A stretch of 64,000 bases of DNA from Nitrospira sp. (GTDB lineage: Bacteria; Nitrospirota; Nitrospiria; Nitrospirales; Nitrospiraceae), in NCBI GenBank assembly GCA_029194535.1, contig JARFXR010000001.1, positions 1,682,721 to 1,746,720 on the forward strand. The letters run 5' to 3'. This document shows, one piece after another, positions 27,811-37,452 of the stretch (its first letter is position 1; every line of letters begins with the position of its first letter). The position numbers and the translations under genes were made by a program. The notes under the pieces were generated by a model. It was not told where the DNA came from. It worked only from the letters and a program-made list of their open reading frames with translations, and did no database searches.

Positions 27811-29145
27811 TCACGCCTCTTTTCTCGTGGAGCAGGGTTTGACGCGAAGGCGCAGACCTTCAACGCCGGTGATTTCGGCTTCTTCGCCGGGTTGAAGCGG
27901 CTGCTCGCTGACCGCGTCCCAGAGTTCGCCCTGTACCGCCACATGTCCGTGCGGAGCCAGCGCCGTTCTGGCGGTAGCGACGAGGCCGATCATGCCTTCT
28001 GGGCCGGTGGCGTGAGGCCGGCGCATGGCCTGGACGCCCATACCGACGATCAGGAGCGAAAAGATGGCCACCAGCGTGACGACCGGAAGAATGACCGACC
28101 AGGAGATCTGTAGAAACTCCGCGTCGGTCTTGATCAGCATCACCGACCCCAGCAGGAGAGAGATGACGCCGCCGATGGCGAGCAAGCCGTAACTGGTGAC
28201 GGTGGCTTCCAGGATAAAGAAGACGATCCCCAGCAGGAACAGGAGAACACCGGCATAGTTTACCGGCAGCGACTGCAGGGCGTAAAACGCCATGACGAGA
28301 CTGATCGCGCCGACGATGCCGGGGAGAATCGCTCCAGGATTGTACAGTTCGGCCATGAGTCCGACCGTGCCGATGGTCATGAGCAGGTAGGCGATATTGG
28401 GATCGCTGAGGGCTTTCAGAAATTCGAGGCGCAGCCCCATCGGGAATTCGCGCATCTCGACTCCGGCAGTGCGCACCACGGTCCGTCCGGTCTGGAGCTG
28501 GATGGCGCGGCCATCGAGTTGCTTGAGCAGGGAGGGCAGGTCGTCGGCGATCAGGTCGATAACCTTCAGTTTCAAGGCCTCGCGCTCCGTGACGGACAGG
28601 CTCTTCCGGACGGCGTCTTCCGCCCAGACGACGTTGCGCTTGCGCTGTTCGGCGATCGATTTGATGTAGGCCACGGAGTCGTTCTCTATCTTGGCTTTCA
28701 TCGCGTCGCCCAGCTCGCCTCCTCCGACCGCCACGGGATGGGCCGCCCCGATGTTGGTGCCGGGAGCCATGGCCGCCACGTGCGCGGCCATCGCGATGAA
28801 GACTCCGGCCGAGGCGGCCCTAGCGCTGGACGGCGCGACATATACGACGACGGGGATCGCGGCCCCGGTAATGTCCTTGATGACGAGGCGCATCGACGTG
28901 TCGAGCCCACCCGGCGTGTTGAGACGAATGATCAGGGCCCGCGCTCCGGTCTCCAGGGCCGACGCGAGGGCATCGTGCACGAATTCGGCTGCGACCGGGT
29001 TGATGACGCCGTCGTAGGTTGCCACCAGCACGGAGGGCCCGGGCGGCGCGGCTGTCGCCACGCCGGACGGCACGGCGAGACAGACCGGCAGAGCGAGAAT
29101 CGGGAGAAGCGGCGGCAGCCTGGACCGATGACCCAACATCTTCAT
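27811..29145 (-). CDS. NfeD-family membrane-bound serine protease (long form)
   Basis: This 444-residue NfeD1b-type protein has a signal peptide (ending near ATA-APPG), a ClpP-like protease domain (about 40-225) with the Ser motif [16 protein letters not shown], then four or more membrane helices (about 245-365) and a C-terminal soluble OB-fold ([20 protein letters not shown]). Long NfeD proteins cleave slipin. ATG 29145 is preferred because GGAG lies eight bases upstream and the signal peptide follows; the longer frame adds unrelated residues. The stop touches the slipin start. Confidence 0.92.
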   Translation of the reverse strand: MKMLGHRSRLPPLLPILALPVCLAVPSGVATAAPPGPSVLVATYDGVINPVAAEFVHDALASALETGARALIIRLNTPGGLDTSMRLVIKDITGAAIPVVVYVAPSSARAASAGVFIAMAAHVAAMAPGTNIGAAHPVAVGGGELGDAMKAKIENDSVAYIKSIAEQRKRNVVWAEDAVRKSLSVTEREALKLKVIDLIADDLPSLLKQLDGRAIQLQTGRTVVRTAGVEMREFPMGLRLEFLKALSDPNIAYLLMTIGTVGLMAELYNPGAILPGIVGAISLVMAFYALQSLPVNYAGVLLFLLGIVFFILEATVTSYGLLAIGGVISLLLGSVMLIKTDAEFLQISWSVILPVVTLVAIFSLLIVGMGVQAMRRPHATGPEGMIGLVATARTALAPHGHVAVQGELWDAVSEQPLQPGEEAEITGVEGLRLRVKPCSTRKEA

Positions 29146-29369
29146 CGGGCATCTCCACCTTGACCGAAGAGGCGGCAGATAAGCGACGGACCCGGCACTC
29201 GCAGAATACGAGCCGCCTGAAACTCTGTCAAGAAAGGGACTGCGCCGTCTTGGCTTTACGCCGAGATCCGGCGATAATGCCGGATCGATGAGCGCAACGC
29301 CGCCATGATATCGGCACACCGGAGAATCTGGCGAAGCCCTTACGCGATGGGGGCAGGGTGTAGCCGCAA

Positions 29370-29963
29370 CTACTTCTGTTTCGGGGTCCATTCCCGAGCC
29401 AGCCGCTGTGCTTCGGCGATCTGGGCGGGCGTCATCTGCCTGGTGAGCGCGTCACGACGCTCGAGCGCCCGCTTCTCACCGTGCGCCGCCGACAGGTTGT
29501 ACCACATATGCGCCTGGATGAAGTCTTGGGGTACGCCGCGGCCTTGCTCGTACATCAGGCCGAGCTTGGCGAAGGCCAGCGCATCCCCCTGCGCCGCCGC
29601 CCGGCGGAACCAGGAGAGGGCCATCTGTTCGCTTTCAGGCGCCCCGTTGCCCTGGAAGTACAGAGTGCCGAGGTTGACCTGTGCGCCTGGATGACCTTGC
29701 TCCGCGGCCTTATCGAACCATTGCTTCGCCCGACTGTAGTCCTGAGGCACGCCGCGGCCTTCACTATACAGCGTCCCCAACCGATTCTGAGCCTCGGGGT
29801 TGCCCTGCTCCGCCGCCTTGCGTAGGTCGGAGATCGAGACCGCGGACTCTTCATAGGGGAGCACGGACTTGGGGCGATCGGTCGGTGAATCCTCGGTGAC
29901 GCAGGAGGTCAGCAGACAGCACAGCAGCCACAACAGGTACGGAGAATAGAATGATTTTGGCAT
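29370..29963 (-). CDS. Sel1-repeat lipoprotein
   Basis: This 197-residue protein has a type II signal peptide (lipobox LTSC, Cys near 21) followed by four Sel1-like repeats: LRKAAEQGNPEAQNRLGTLY, WFDKAAEQGHPGAQVNLGTL, WFRRAAAQGDALAFAKLGLM and MWYNLSAAHGEKRALERRD. Sel1 repeats are TPR-like protein-binding solenoids. It should be anchored in the envelope facing the periplasm. Its partner is unknown. It ends about 225 bases upstream of the NfeD start and is probably transcribed alone. Confidence 0.88.
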   Translation of the reverse strand: MPKSFYSPYLLWLLCCLLTSCVTEDSPTDRPKSVLPYEESAVSISDLRKAAEQGNPEAQNRLGTLYSEGRGVPQDYSRAKQWFDKAAEQGHPGAQVNLGTLYFQGNGAPESEQMALSWFRRAAAQGDALAFAKLGLMYEQGRGVPQDFIQAHMWYNLSAAHGEKRALERRDALTRQMTPAQIAEAQRLAREWTPKQK

Positions 29964-30192
29964 GGGACAATCTCACCAAATCCTTCACCGAGCACTCTCG
30001 CGAGTGATCCTGTTCAGGGTGAACGAGTCAAAACGGTAAAGCGTAATCCTACTCAGCTTGACGCGGGAAGTTCAAGCCGCGAGCTCGATGGACCGGTCTC
30101 TCCGATCCATGAAGCGTAGCAGCGAAGCGGCGCGGCCCTGCGCAGAGTGCGAATGGCCTTCCGGCAACCGGCGCATCGGGATGTTGCGGCGG

Positions 30193-31686
30193 TCATTCTG
30201 CCGACTGGTTGCGATCCTGACCATGCCCGACCCGAGCGAAGTCGATGAAGCCCCGCTCGACATCCGTGTGCAGCAGTTCCACGGCGAGCGTGTCTCCCAC
30301 ATCGAGCCCTCCGAGTCGCGACACCAATTTCCCTTCCACCGGCGGATCGAGGAGGCGCACCCACGTGCCCTTGCTCGAGGCGCCGGTCACGATGGCGTCG
30401 AAGCGCCGGCCGATCTGCGATTCGAGCAACAGCGCCGCGGCCGATTTTCGGAGCTGCCGCTCGACCTTTTCGGCGTCGTCTTCTTTCCTGGTGCAGTGAT
30501 CCGCCAGAAATTGAAGTTCGTCCGGACGATAGGGAAGGGACGCCTGCGCCAGGGCTGCTTTGATGAGCCGTTGGGTGATGAGGTCGGGAAAGCGGCGGTT
30601 GGGCGCGGTGGAGTGGGTATAGTCCTTCACCGCAAGACCGAAGTGTTCGGATGCTCCGTTCTGCTGGCGGTCGAGCACATATTCCCCGCGGCCGATGAGC
30701 TTGACGATCGCGAGAGAGAGATCGGGAAACCTCAGGGGATCGGCTTCCCGGCGCTTGACCAAGAAGCTCTCCAGCGCACGTGCATCCGGCTGGGCGGGCA
30801 GCGGCTCGTTCCAGCGGCCCGCGACCTCTACAATACGCTGCCAGCGTTCGGGCGACCGGAGCACACGCCGGAACGACGGCATGCCTTCGGCTTTCAGGAA
30901 GGTCACGGTCGCCTGGTTGGCCGCGATCATGAAATCTTCGATCAGGTCCCTGGCCCTATTCTTTCGCTCCACCAAGACGTTGGAGAGCCGCTCGCCATCG
31001 AAGACGGCCTTCGGCTCGAGCGTTTCAAGACTGAGCGCGCCTTCCTGATGACGTCTGGCCTTGAGCCGGCGCGCGACGCGGTCTTGCAGCCGCAACTGCG
31101 CCTCCAGGCCTTCGACCTCCTTGACGGCGCCGGGTACGGGTCCGTCGCCCTCCAGCCAGGCGCCGACGGCGCCGTAGGCCAGCTTCGCCTGGTTGCGCAC
31201 CATGCCGCGGTAGATCCGGGAGCCCAGCACCTCGCCGTCCTCCCCCACGCTCATCTCCACGATGATCGCCAGACGGTCCTGGTGCTCATTAAGTGAAGTG
31301 AGATCGGTCGAGAGCTTGTCGGGCAGCATGGGGAAGACACCCCCCGAGGTGTAGACCGAGGTCGTGTTGTGCAGGGCATGGGCGTCCAGGCTCGAATCCT
31401 TCGCGACCAGAGCGTCCACGTCCGCGATCGCCACACGGATCGCGATGACGCCGTCGGGTGCGGGCTCGGCTACCGTGAGTTGATCGAGATCCCGGGAGTC
31501 GTCGTTGTCGATCGAGGCCCATGGCCAGTGGGTCAGATCGCGTACCCCCGGATCTCCCTTGCGGTCCGCCGGGGCGGAGATTCGTGACAATTCCGCCAGG
31601 GCCGGGGAAGAGAAATCGGGGTAGAAATCCCGCTCGATCATGGCGCGCCTGGCGATGCCGCGAAGATCGGACCGGTGAGTGCCCAT
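30193..31686 (-). CDS. RNB-domain (RNase II/R-like) ribonuclease
   Basis: This 497-residue exoribonuclease has the RNB catalytic signature WASIDNDDSRDLDQLTVAEP with the metal-binding Asp cluster, followed by VYTSGGVFPMLP, DFMIAANQATVTFL, and HSTAPNRRFPDLITQRLIK, and a C-terminal S1-like segment (GRRFDAIVTGASSKGTWVRL). It lacks the N-terminal cold-shock domains of full RNase II/R. ATG 31686 has TGGAGG seven bases upstream. The adjacent divergent regulator starts 127 bases away. Confidence 0.92.
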   Translation of the reverse strand: MGTHRSDLRGIARRAMIERDFYPDFSSPALAELSRISAPADRKGDPGVRDLTHWPWASIDNDDSRDLDQLTVAEPAPDGVIAIRVAIADVDALVAKDSSLDAHALHNTTSVYTSGGVFPMLPDKLSTDLTSLNEHQDRLAIIVEMSVGEDGEVLGSRIYRGMVRNQAKLAYGAVGAWLEGDGPVPGAVKEVEGLEAQLRLQDRVARRLKARRHQEGALSLETLEPKAVFDGERLSNVLVERKNRARDLIEDFMIAANQATVTFLKAEGMPSFRRVLRSPERWQRIVEVAGRWNEPLPAQPDARALESFLVKRREADPLRFPDLSLAIVKLIGRGEYVLDRQQNGASEHFGLAVKDYTHSTAPNRRFPDLITQRLIKAALAQASLPYRPDELQFLADHCTRKEDDAEKVERQLRKSAAALLLESQIGRRFDAIVTGASSKGTWVRLLDPPVEGKLVSRLGGLDVGDTLAVELLHTDVERGFIDFARVGHGQDRNQSAE

Positions 31687-31813
31687 CAGTGTCCTCCAGA
31701 AGGTGTGGCATTCTATAACACGAATCGAGGAGGCGCCGCAGCCTCTGCGGTCCCTTGCGTTCGGCCTGGGGAAACTGATAGTACTATTCAAGTTTCCATA
31801 GTATCCGAGCCGC

Positions 31814-32440
31814 ATGCAGACCCGCAAACCGATCACGCATCTGCCGTCCGAGACCGACGCGACGCAGCGAGTCGTGGCGACCGCCCGCCGTCATTTTCTG
31901 AGCCAGGGGTTCCGCCGCGTCACGATGGATGAATTGGCGGATGAATTGGGGATGAGCAAGAAGACCCTCTACGGCCTGTTCCCCAGCAAGACAGCGCTCG
32001 TCGAGGCGGTGATTCTGGAGAAGTTTCGGTGTGTGGAAGCCGATCTGCGCCGAATTACGGCCGCCGGCCGGGGCGACGTGCTCGGCGCATTGCGCCGTCT
32101 GCTCGCCGCGGTGCAGACCCATACCCAGGAGATCCAGGCGCCCTTCGTGCGTGACATCCAACGCGACGCTCCCCATTTGTTCGAGGTGATCGAGCGGAAG
32201 CGCCGGGGGCTCATCCGGCGGTACTTCGGCAAACTGCTGAGCCGGGGGCGGAGAGCCCGAGTCATCCGGCGGGATATTCCGATACACCTGGCCATGGAAA
32301 TTCTGCTCGGGGCCGTTCGTGCCGTCATGAATCCACCCAAGCTGATCGAGCTGGGTCTGACGCCCGAACAGGGATACCGCGCGATCATGTCGGTGATCTT
32401 CGAGGGACTGATCGCCGGCACGGCACGGAGGACGTCATGA
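31814..32440 (+). CDS. TetR-family transcriptional regulator
   Basis: This 208-residue repressor has an N-terminal helix-turn-helix (HFLSQGFRRVTMDELADELG, MSKKTLYGLFPSKTALVEAV) and a ligand-binding C-terminal domain ending in AIMSVIFEGLIAG. It overlaps the HlyD gene by ATGA and leads a four-gene efflux operon, so it very likely represses that operon. Its ligand is unknown. Confidence 0.93.
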   Translation: MQTRKPITHLPSETDATQRVVATARRHFLSQGFRRVTMDELADELGMSKKTLYGLFPSKTALVEAVILEKFRCVEADLRRITAAGRGDVLGALRRLLAAVQTHTQEIQAPFVRDIQRDAPHLFEVIERKRRGLIRRYFGKLLSRGRRARVIRRDIPIHLAMEILLGAVRAVMNPPKLIELGLTPEQGYRAIMSVIFEGLIAGTARRTS

Positions 32441-33438
32441 AAGCCATACGGTCCGCCGCCGTGACCGGTGTTCGAGCCGCCGGCACGCTCGCCGCGCTGA
32501 TCGGGGTGTGGACGGGGCTGCCGGCCTGCACGCCGCCCGACCGGACGCTGGTGCAGGGGTATGTCGAGGGCGAATTCGTCTATGTGGCTTCGCCCTATGC
32601 GGGTGCGCTGGAATCGTTGATGGTGCAGCGCGGGCAGGAGGTCAAGGAGGGTGAGCCGCTTTTTCGTCTGAACGGGGAGCCGGAGCAGGCGGCGCGGGAA
32701 GAAGCGGAGCGGCGACTGTCGCAAGCCAGGGCGACCTTGGAGGATGTGAAGAAGGGGAAACGTCCCTCGGAAATCCAGGTCATCAAAGCCCAGCTCAAGC
32801 AGGCCCGCATCGCGGTCCGGTTGTCGGAGCGGGAATTCACCAGGCAGGCCGCCTTGAGTCGGGTGCCGGGCGCCACGTCGGAGATCGAACTCGATCGGAC
32901 TCGGGCGACGAGGGATCAGGACCGCCATCGCGTGTCCGAACTCGAAGCGGAGCTGGACACCGCGCAGGCCGGCTCCCGAACCGACCAGATCGCGGCGGCG
33001 GAAGCGGAAGTGCGCGCGCGCGAAGCGGCCCTGACAAAGGCCGCCTGGGAATTGTCGCAGAAGCAGCAGCAGGCTCCCAAGGCGGGCCTGGTCTTCGAGA
33101 TACTGTATCGAGAAGGAGAATGGGTCGCGGCGGGACGTCCCGTCGTCGCGCTCCTGCCGCCGCAAAACGTCAAGGTGCGGGCCTTCGTGTCGCAGGATCT
33201 GGCCGGCACGGTGCAACCGGGACAGTCCGTGCGCGTATCCGTCGACGGGATCGCAGAGTCGTTTGTCGGCACGGTGAACTATATCTCACCGAAGGCGGAA
33301 TTTACTCCCCCGGTGATCTACAGCCGGGAAAGCCGCTCCAAGCTCGTCTTCATGGTCGAAGCGCGGTTCGATCCGTCGGTTGCGGCAAAGCTGCATCCGG
33401 GACAGCCGGTGGACGTCCGGATCGGAGGCGATCGATGA
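32437..33438 (+). CDS. HlyD-family membrane fusion protein, likely lipid-anchored
   Basis: This 333-residue periplasmic adaptor has an N-terminal hydrophobic segment ending in a lipobox-like LPAC (Cys31), a biotinyl-lipoyl-like motif (GEFVYVASPYAGALESLMVQ), a long coiled-coil hairpin (about 85-190) and a beta-barrel region (VRAFVSQDLAGTVQPGQSVR). It links an ABC inner-membrane pump to the exterior. It is coupled by ATGA overlaps to the genes on both sides. YbhG is the closest familiar type. Confidence 0.9.
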   Translation: MKAIRSAAVTGVRAAGTLAALIGVWTGLPACTPPDRTLVQGYVEGEFVYVASPYAGALESLMVQRGQEVKEGEPLFRLNGEPEQAAREEAERRLSQARATLEDVKKGKRPSEIQVIKAQLKQARIAVRLSEREFTRQAALSRVPGATSEIELDRTRATRDQDRHRVSELEAELDTAQAGSRTDQIAAAEAEVRAREAALTKAAWELSQKQQQAPKAGLVFEILYREGEWVAAGRPVVALLPPQNVKVRAFVSQDLAGTVQPGQSVRVSVDGIAESFVGTVNYISPKAEFTPPVIYSRESRSKLVFMVEARFDPSVAAKLHPGQPVDVRIGGDR

Positions 33439-34364
33439 CGCAGGACGCGCCGGCCATCGACGTGCAGAACATGACCAAGCGTTTCGGCGACCGGACCGTG
33501 GTCGATCGGATCGGGTTGCAGGTCCGCAAGGGCGAGATCTGCGGCTTCCTCGGTCCCAACGGCAGCGGCAAAACCACGTTTATCCGCATGCTGTGCGGGC
33601 TCTTGCGCGCCGACGACGGCCGCGGCACCTGTTTGGGGTACGACGTCATTCGGGAGAGCCGGGCCATCAAGCGGCATGTCGGCTACATGACCCAACGGTT
33701 CAGTTTCTACGAAGATCTGAGCATCGCGGAGAACCTGGATTTCGTGGCGCGCATGTTCGCCGTGCCGGATCGGCGGAGCGCCGTCCGCCTCAGTCTCGAG
33801 CGGCTGGGCTTGCTCGAGCGCCGGCGGCAGCTGGCCGGGGAGCTGTCGGGAGGGTGGAAGCAGCGGCTCGCGCTGGCCGCCTGTTTGATCCACCGACCGA
33901 AGCTCCTCCTCCTAGACGAACCGACAGCCGGAGTGGACCCCAAGGCGCGGCGCGAGTTCTGGGAGCAGGTCCACGATCTGGCGGCCGACGGCCTGACCTG
34001 CCTGATTACGACCCACTATATGGACGAGGCGGAACGGTGCCACCGGTTGGCCTACATCGCCTACGGCAAGCTGCTGACCCATGGAACCGTGCAGGAGGTG
34101 ATCGACCATGCCGGCCTCACGACCTGGCTCGTGGCGGGCCCCGACCTGCACCGGCTAGCCGCCACGCTCCGCACGCGGCCCGGTGTCACACAGGCGGTCG
34201 CGTTCGGCAACCGCCTGCATGTGAGCGGCGACGATGACGCGGCGCTTTCCGAGGCCATCGCGCCGTTCAAGACGACGGACTACGATTGGCGTCGGATCGG
34301 GCCCGGGCTCGAAGACGTCTTCATCCACCTGATGGGCGGGTCCCAGGACAATTTTTCATCATGA
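33435..34364 (+). CDS. ABC transporter ATP-binding protein
   Basis: This 309-residue ATPase has Walker A GPNGSGKT, the signature LSGGWKQRLALAACL (LSGGW in place of LSGGQ), Walker B LLLLDEPTAGVDP and a switch His (TTHYMDEAE). It carries a single nucleotide-binding domain plus a CcmA/YbhF-type C-terminal tail. ATG 33435 overlaps the HlyD stop. It pairs with the ABC-2 permease encoded next. The substrate is probably a drug or lipid; not determinable. Confidence 0.95.
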   Translation: MTQDAPAIDVQNMTKRFGDRTVVDRIGLQVRKGEICGFLGPNGSGKTTFIRMLCGLLRADDGRGTCLGYDVIRESRAIKRHVGYMTQRFSFYEDLSIAENLDFVARMFAVPDRRSAVRLSLERLGLLERRRQLAGELSGGWKQRLALAACLIHRPKLLLLDEPTAGVDPKARREFWEQVHDLAADGLTCLITTHYMDEAERCHRLAYIAYGKLLTHGTVQEVIDHAGLTTWLVAGPDLHRLAATLRTRPGVTQAVAFGNRLHVSGDDDAALSEAIAPFKTTDYDWRRIGPGLEDVFIHLMGGSQDNFSS

Positions 34365-35503
34365 CAACACGGAACGTGTTTTCACCCGCACGATTTTGGG
34401 CCATGGTGGTGAAAGAGTTCGTCCAGATGCGTCGGGACCGGCTGACGTTCGGCATGATGATCGGAATCCCGCTGATCCAGCTGATCCTCTTTGGGCTGGC
34501 GATCAACGCCGATCCCAAGCACCTCCCGACGGCGGTACTGTTGGCCGATCGGGGGCCGCAGGGTCGCAGCCTGCTTGAAGCGATTCGCCACAGCAACTAT
34601 TTCGAATTTGTCCGAGAGCTGCGGACTGAAACCGAGGCTCGCGCGGCGATCGCGCGCGGGGAGGTCCAGTTCGTGGTCTCGATTCCGGAAAACTTTACCC
34701 GCGATCTATGGCGCGGCGACCGGCCGGCCATCCTGGTCGAAGCCGACGCGACGGATCCCGCCGCCACCGGCAACGCGATCGGTTCGTTGCGGATGCTCGT
34801 GAATTCGGCCTTCCAGCACGATTTCAAGGGGCCGCTCGGATTTCTGGCGCGGCAGGAGGATCCGGTGGAGCTGCGCGTGCATGCCCAGTACAATCCCGAG
34901 GCCGTCACGCACTACAACATCGTGCCGGGCCTCATGGGTGTGGTGCTGACCATGACGATGGTCGTCATCACGGGGCTGGCCATCACGCGGGAACGCGAGC
35001 GCGGCACGATGGAGAACCTCCTCTCCATGCCCACGCGGCCGTTCGAGGTCATGATCGGAAAGCTCATTCCCTACATTCTCGTCGGCTACGTTCAGCTGGG
35101 GCTGATTCTGCTGGCCGCTCGCTTTCTGTTCGGGGTGCCGATGGAAGGCAATCTCGTGCTGCTGCTCGCCGCGGCGCTGGTCTTCATCGCCGCCAATCTG
35201 GCGGTCGGTATTACCTTTTCTACGATCGCGCAGAATCAGCTTCAGGCGATGCAGATGTCGTTCTTTTTCTTTCTGCCGTCCCTGCTGTTGTCGGGATTCA
35301 TGTTCCCCTTCCGCGGCATGCCTGCCTGGGCGCAGGCCATCGGCGAAGTCTTCCCGCTGACACATTTTCTGCGGATCGTCCGGGGCATCCTGCTCAAAGG
35401 CAACGGGGTCGAGGAGGTCTTGTTACAGCTCTGGCAAGTCGCCCTGTTCGCCGCGGTGGCACTGACCATCGGGGTCACGCGCTTCAAGCAAACTCTCGAC
35501 TGA
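34361..35503 (+). CDS. ABC-2-type transporter permease
   Basis: This 380-residue permease of the YbhS/YbhR type has one N-terminal membrane helix (FGMMIGIPLIQLILFGLAI), a large extracytoplasmic domain (about 50-175) and five C-terminal helices with the ABC-2 motif (LPSLLLSGFMFPFRGMPAWA, GEVFPLTHFLRIVRGILLKG). The ATG overlaps the ATPase stop. Only one permease gene is present, whereas the E. coli ybhFSR cluster has two, so it probably acts as a homodimer. Confidence 0.94.
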   Translation: MTTRNVFSPARFWAMVVKEFVQMRRDRLTFGMMIGIPLIQLILFGLAINADPKHLPTAVLLADRGPQGRSLLEAIRHSNYFEFVRELRTETEARAAIARGEVQFVVSIPENFTRDLWRGDRPAILVEADATDPAATGNAIGSLRMLVNSAFQHDFKGPLGFLARQEDPVELRVHAQYNPEAVTHYNIVPGLMGVVLTMTMVVITGLAITRERERGTMENLLSMPTRPFEVMIGKLIPYILVGYVQLGLILLAARFLFGVPMEGNLVLLLAAALVFIAANLAVGITFSTIAQNQLQAMQMSFFFFLPSLLLSGFMFPFRGMPAWAQAIGEVFPLTHFLRIVRGILLKGNGVEEVLLQLWQVALFAAVALTIGVTRFKQTLD

Positions 35504-35517
35504 GCGGGTGGGTTCCG

Positions 35518-35703
35518 TCAGCCCAAGGCCGCCCAGATCTTTTGGGCGTTCTCGCCGGTGAAGGTCATGTCGTCCTGCGCACTGGAGCTGCGCTCGAAAT
35601 AGAGATGCAGCAAGCCGCCGCCGTAATGGGCTTCGCGCACGAGATCCAGATTGATCGCCACCTCTCCGGCCCGTTCCTCATCCTTCACCTTGACGAATCG
35701 CAT
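35518..35703 (-). CDS. Small conserved-looking hypothetical protein
   Basis: This 61-residue protein has a beta-strand-rich pattern (MRFVKVKDEE, GEVAINLDLVREAHYGGG, LLHLYFER) and a C-terminal helix. AAGGAG lies six bases before the ATG, a good ribosome binding site. It reads toward the permease gene with a 14-base gap. It is not recognised by function; length and pattern resemble small KTSC- or DUF-type single-domain proteins. Confidence 0.72.
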   Translation of the reverse strand: MRFVKVKDEERAGEVAINLDLVREAHYGGGLLHLYFERSSSAQDDMTFTGENAQKIWAALG

Positions 35704-35832
35704 GCAGGTCTCCTTTTTTTGGCGATGAGTCGGCCCGGTGCGACGGCAGGCTCGGTCAAGTGAGCCGTTGATCCGGGCACCGTACGGTAGGCGGAGAAGA
35801 GACGTGAGTCAAGCCGGAGAAGCCGACTGCCA

Positions 35833-36567
35833 TCACATACGGCCGGCTTTCATGTTGGCGGGCACGGCAATGTCAATCTTCGCCGGCAGCGGCACCCGGC
35901 GTTTGCTCATCATGTCGACGAAGGTGTCCAAGTCGATGGCTAAATTGAGCCGCAGATTGAACCGCTTTTCTTCTCCGATGGTCGACGCCACGCGGCCGGT
36001 ATAGTCGTGCCCCGGATACAGCACCGTCTCGTCCGGCAGAGTGAACAGCTTGGTATGGACAGATTCGAAGAGTCTCTTTGACGAGCCGCCCTGGAGATCC
36101 GTCCGGCCGTTTCCCCGAATGAACACCGTATCCCCGGTGAACACCGCGCCTGGCAGGAGATAGCTGGTGCAGCTGTCGGTGTGTCCGGGGGTCGCCAGGG
36201 CTCTGATCGAGGTGGCTCCGAACGTGAGATCCTTCCCGTCGTAGAGAAAGCGGTCCGCTCCCGTGACCACGCCTTCGGCGGCCCCTCCGTAGACGATCGG
36301 CGCGCCGGTTCGATCCTTGATGGCCGAGGCTCCGGTGATATGGTCGGCGTGGATGTGGGTTTCCACCGCGTAAGCCAGGGTCAGGTCCAACTCCTTCAGC
36401 AGCAACAGATCCCGGTCGACGTTTTCCAGCACCGAATCGATGATGACCGCCAGCCGCGACGCCCCGTCGGCCACGATGTACGTGCGGCTCTCCGCCCGGT
36501 CGTCGACGTTCTGGACGTCGTTCACGTCCAGCAACGTCGTGACGGTATAGGTGGCTCGCTCGGTCAC
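35833..36567 (-). CDS. ETHE1-like MBL-fold hydrolase (persulfide dioxygenase-like)
   Basis: This 244-residue metallo-beta-lactamase fold has the metal motif THIHADHITGA, GHTDSCTSYLL, FTGDTVFIRGNGRTDLQGGS and LYPGHDYTG. The IRGxGRTDxQGGS run is characteristic of ETHE1-type persulfide dioxygenases, which oxidise glutathione persulfide with a mononuclear iron; the usual Cys in that run is Asn here. A GTG start with GGAGG upstream. A rhodanese occurs elsewhere in the window but not in this unit. Confidence 0.88.
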   Translation of the reverse strand: MTERATYTVTTLLDVNDVQNVDDRAESRTYIVADGASRLAVIIDSVLENVDRDLLLLKELDLTLAYAVETHIHADHITGASAIKDRTGAPIVYGGAAEGVVTGADRFLYDGKDLTFGATSIRALATPGHTDSCTSYLLPGAVFTGDTVFIRGNGRTDLQGGSSKRLFESVHTKLFTLPDETVLYPGHDYTGRVASTIGEEKRFNLRLNLAIDLDTFVDMMSKRRVPLPAKIDIAVPANMKAGRM

Positions 36568-36902
36568 GGTGTGAGTCCTCCGGGTAGGCGGTGTGCGGCG
36601 GTTCGCCCTCGCTCGGCAAAAACGCGGCTATTCTACTGGCTCGCGCTGGACGAGTCCATGGTCTCGTCGCGAAGGCCTAGCCAGCATTATTCACGACGAC
36701 TTCTACTGCAACCGCCGATACGCCGCTGCGACAAGCTGACATGCGGTTGTGCGGCATGCCAGCGGGCGGGCTCGCCCCTCGCGGCCTCGACATACTGTTT
36801 CAAGTATGCCTCTTCAAGTATGCCTCGACCTCTCGGCGCTCCGCGCGCCCGTCTCGCATGGCGTCTTGGCGGTTTCGTCACGAACTCTCGTGAATAATGC
36901 GG

Positions 36903-37054
36903 GCTAGTGTGGTGTCCCGTAAGGTCCGAAAATATCCGTTCGCCCTGAGCCGGTCGAAGGGCGCCCACGTTCAATGAGTTTCGTTCATGGTTCGACAGGC
37001 CTGTCCTGAGCCAGTCGAAGGGCTCACCACGAACGACCTTCTGGGGCGCAACAC
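36903..37054 (+). repeat. Dispersed ~155-bp MITE-like repeat A, copy 2
   Basis: GCTAGTGTGGTGTCCCGTAA begins the copy and GGGGCGCAACAC ends it. It aligns over the whole length with copies 1 and 3. The right terminus has lost the CTAG (CACGAG instead), and no gene abuts it. Confidence 0.9.
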
Positions 37055-37101
37055 GAGGCGCAAGCGGTCGAACCGGGCGACGTTCAGATCGTCGCATCGA
37101 A

Positions 37102-37244
37102 GCGTAATTGGTCAGTATCCGCTCGCGTCATGCTCGCCCTCGATCGGTGTCGAGGGCAGGCTCCAGCGGGCATCCACTGCTCGATCATGACTCACTGCTG
37201 AGGAGCAGGTCTTGACGGGATTCCCGCTTCCGCGGGAATGACAC
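37102..37244 (-). repeat. Dispersed ~143-bp repeat B, copy 2
   Basis: The reverse complement matches 8519-8661 closely, including GTGTCATTCCCGCGGAAGCG, GGAGCCTGCCCTCGACACCG and the inner palindrome. Again it lies beside a copy of repeat A. Confidence 0.88.
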
Positions 37245-37372
37245 GCTTCAGGTATGAAGAATCCAGGATTCCGCAGCTGGATTTGGCCTGTGGTGTTGGA
37301 AGGGCGATGCGTGCTCCAGTCTGGATATCAGACGATCAGCCCCTGATCGCGTGGTCATGTCGATGATCACGT

Positions 37373-37452
37373 TGTCATTTCGAACGGAGTGAGAAATCCT
37401 TGATTTGCTCGCAAGTTCCCTCGAAAGACTCGTGACAAGGGTCGAAATGACA
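37373..37452. repeat. 80-bp element with perfect 11-bp terminal inverted repeats
   Basis: TGTCATTTCGA at 37373-37383 is the exact reverse complement of TCGAAATGACA at 37442-37452. The interior (GGAGTGAGAAATCCTTGATT) fits the widespread GTCATTTCGA...GTCGAAATGAC class of short intergenic palindromic elements. It cannot encode a transposase. Confidence 0.75.

Noticed and set aside
30058-31296. 412-codon rightward frame opposite the RNB gene
   Set aside because: It is an antisense shadow of a gene with conserved catalytic residues.
36687-37097. 136-codon leftward frame across repeat A
   Set aside because: It runs through a dispersed non-coding repeat and is mostly Arg/Pro/Gly; no ribosome binding site.
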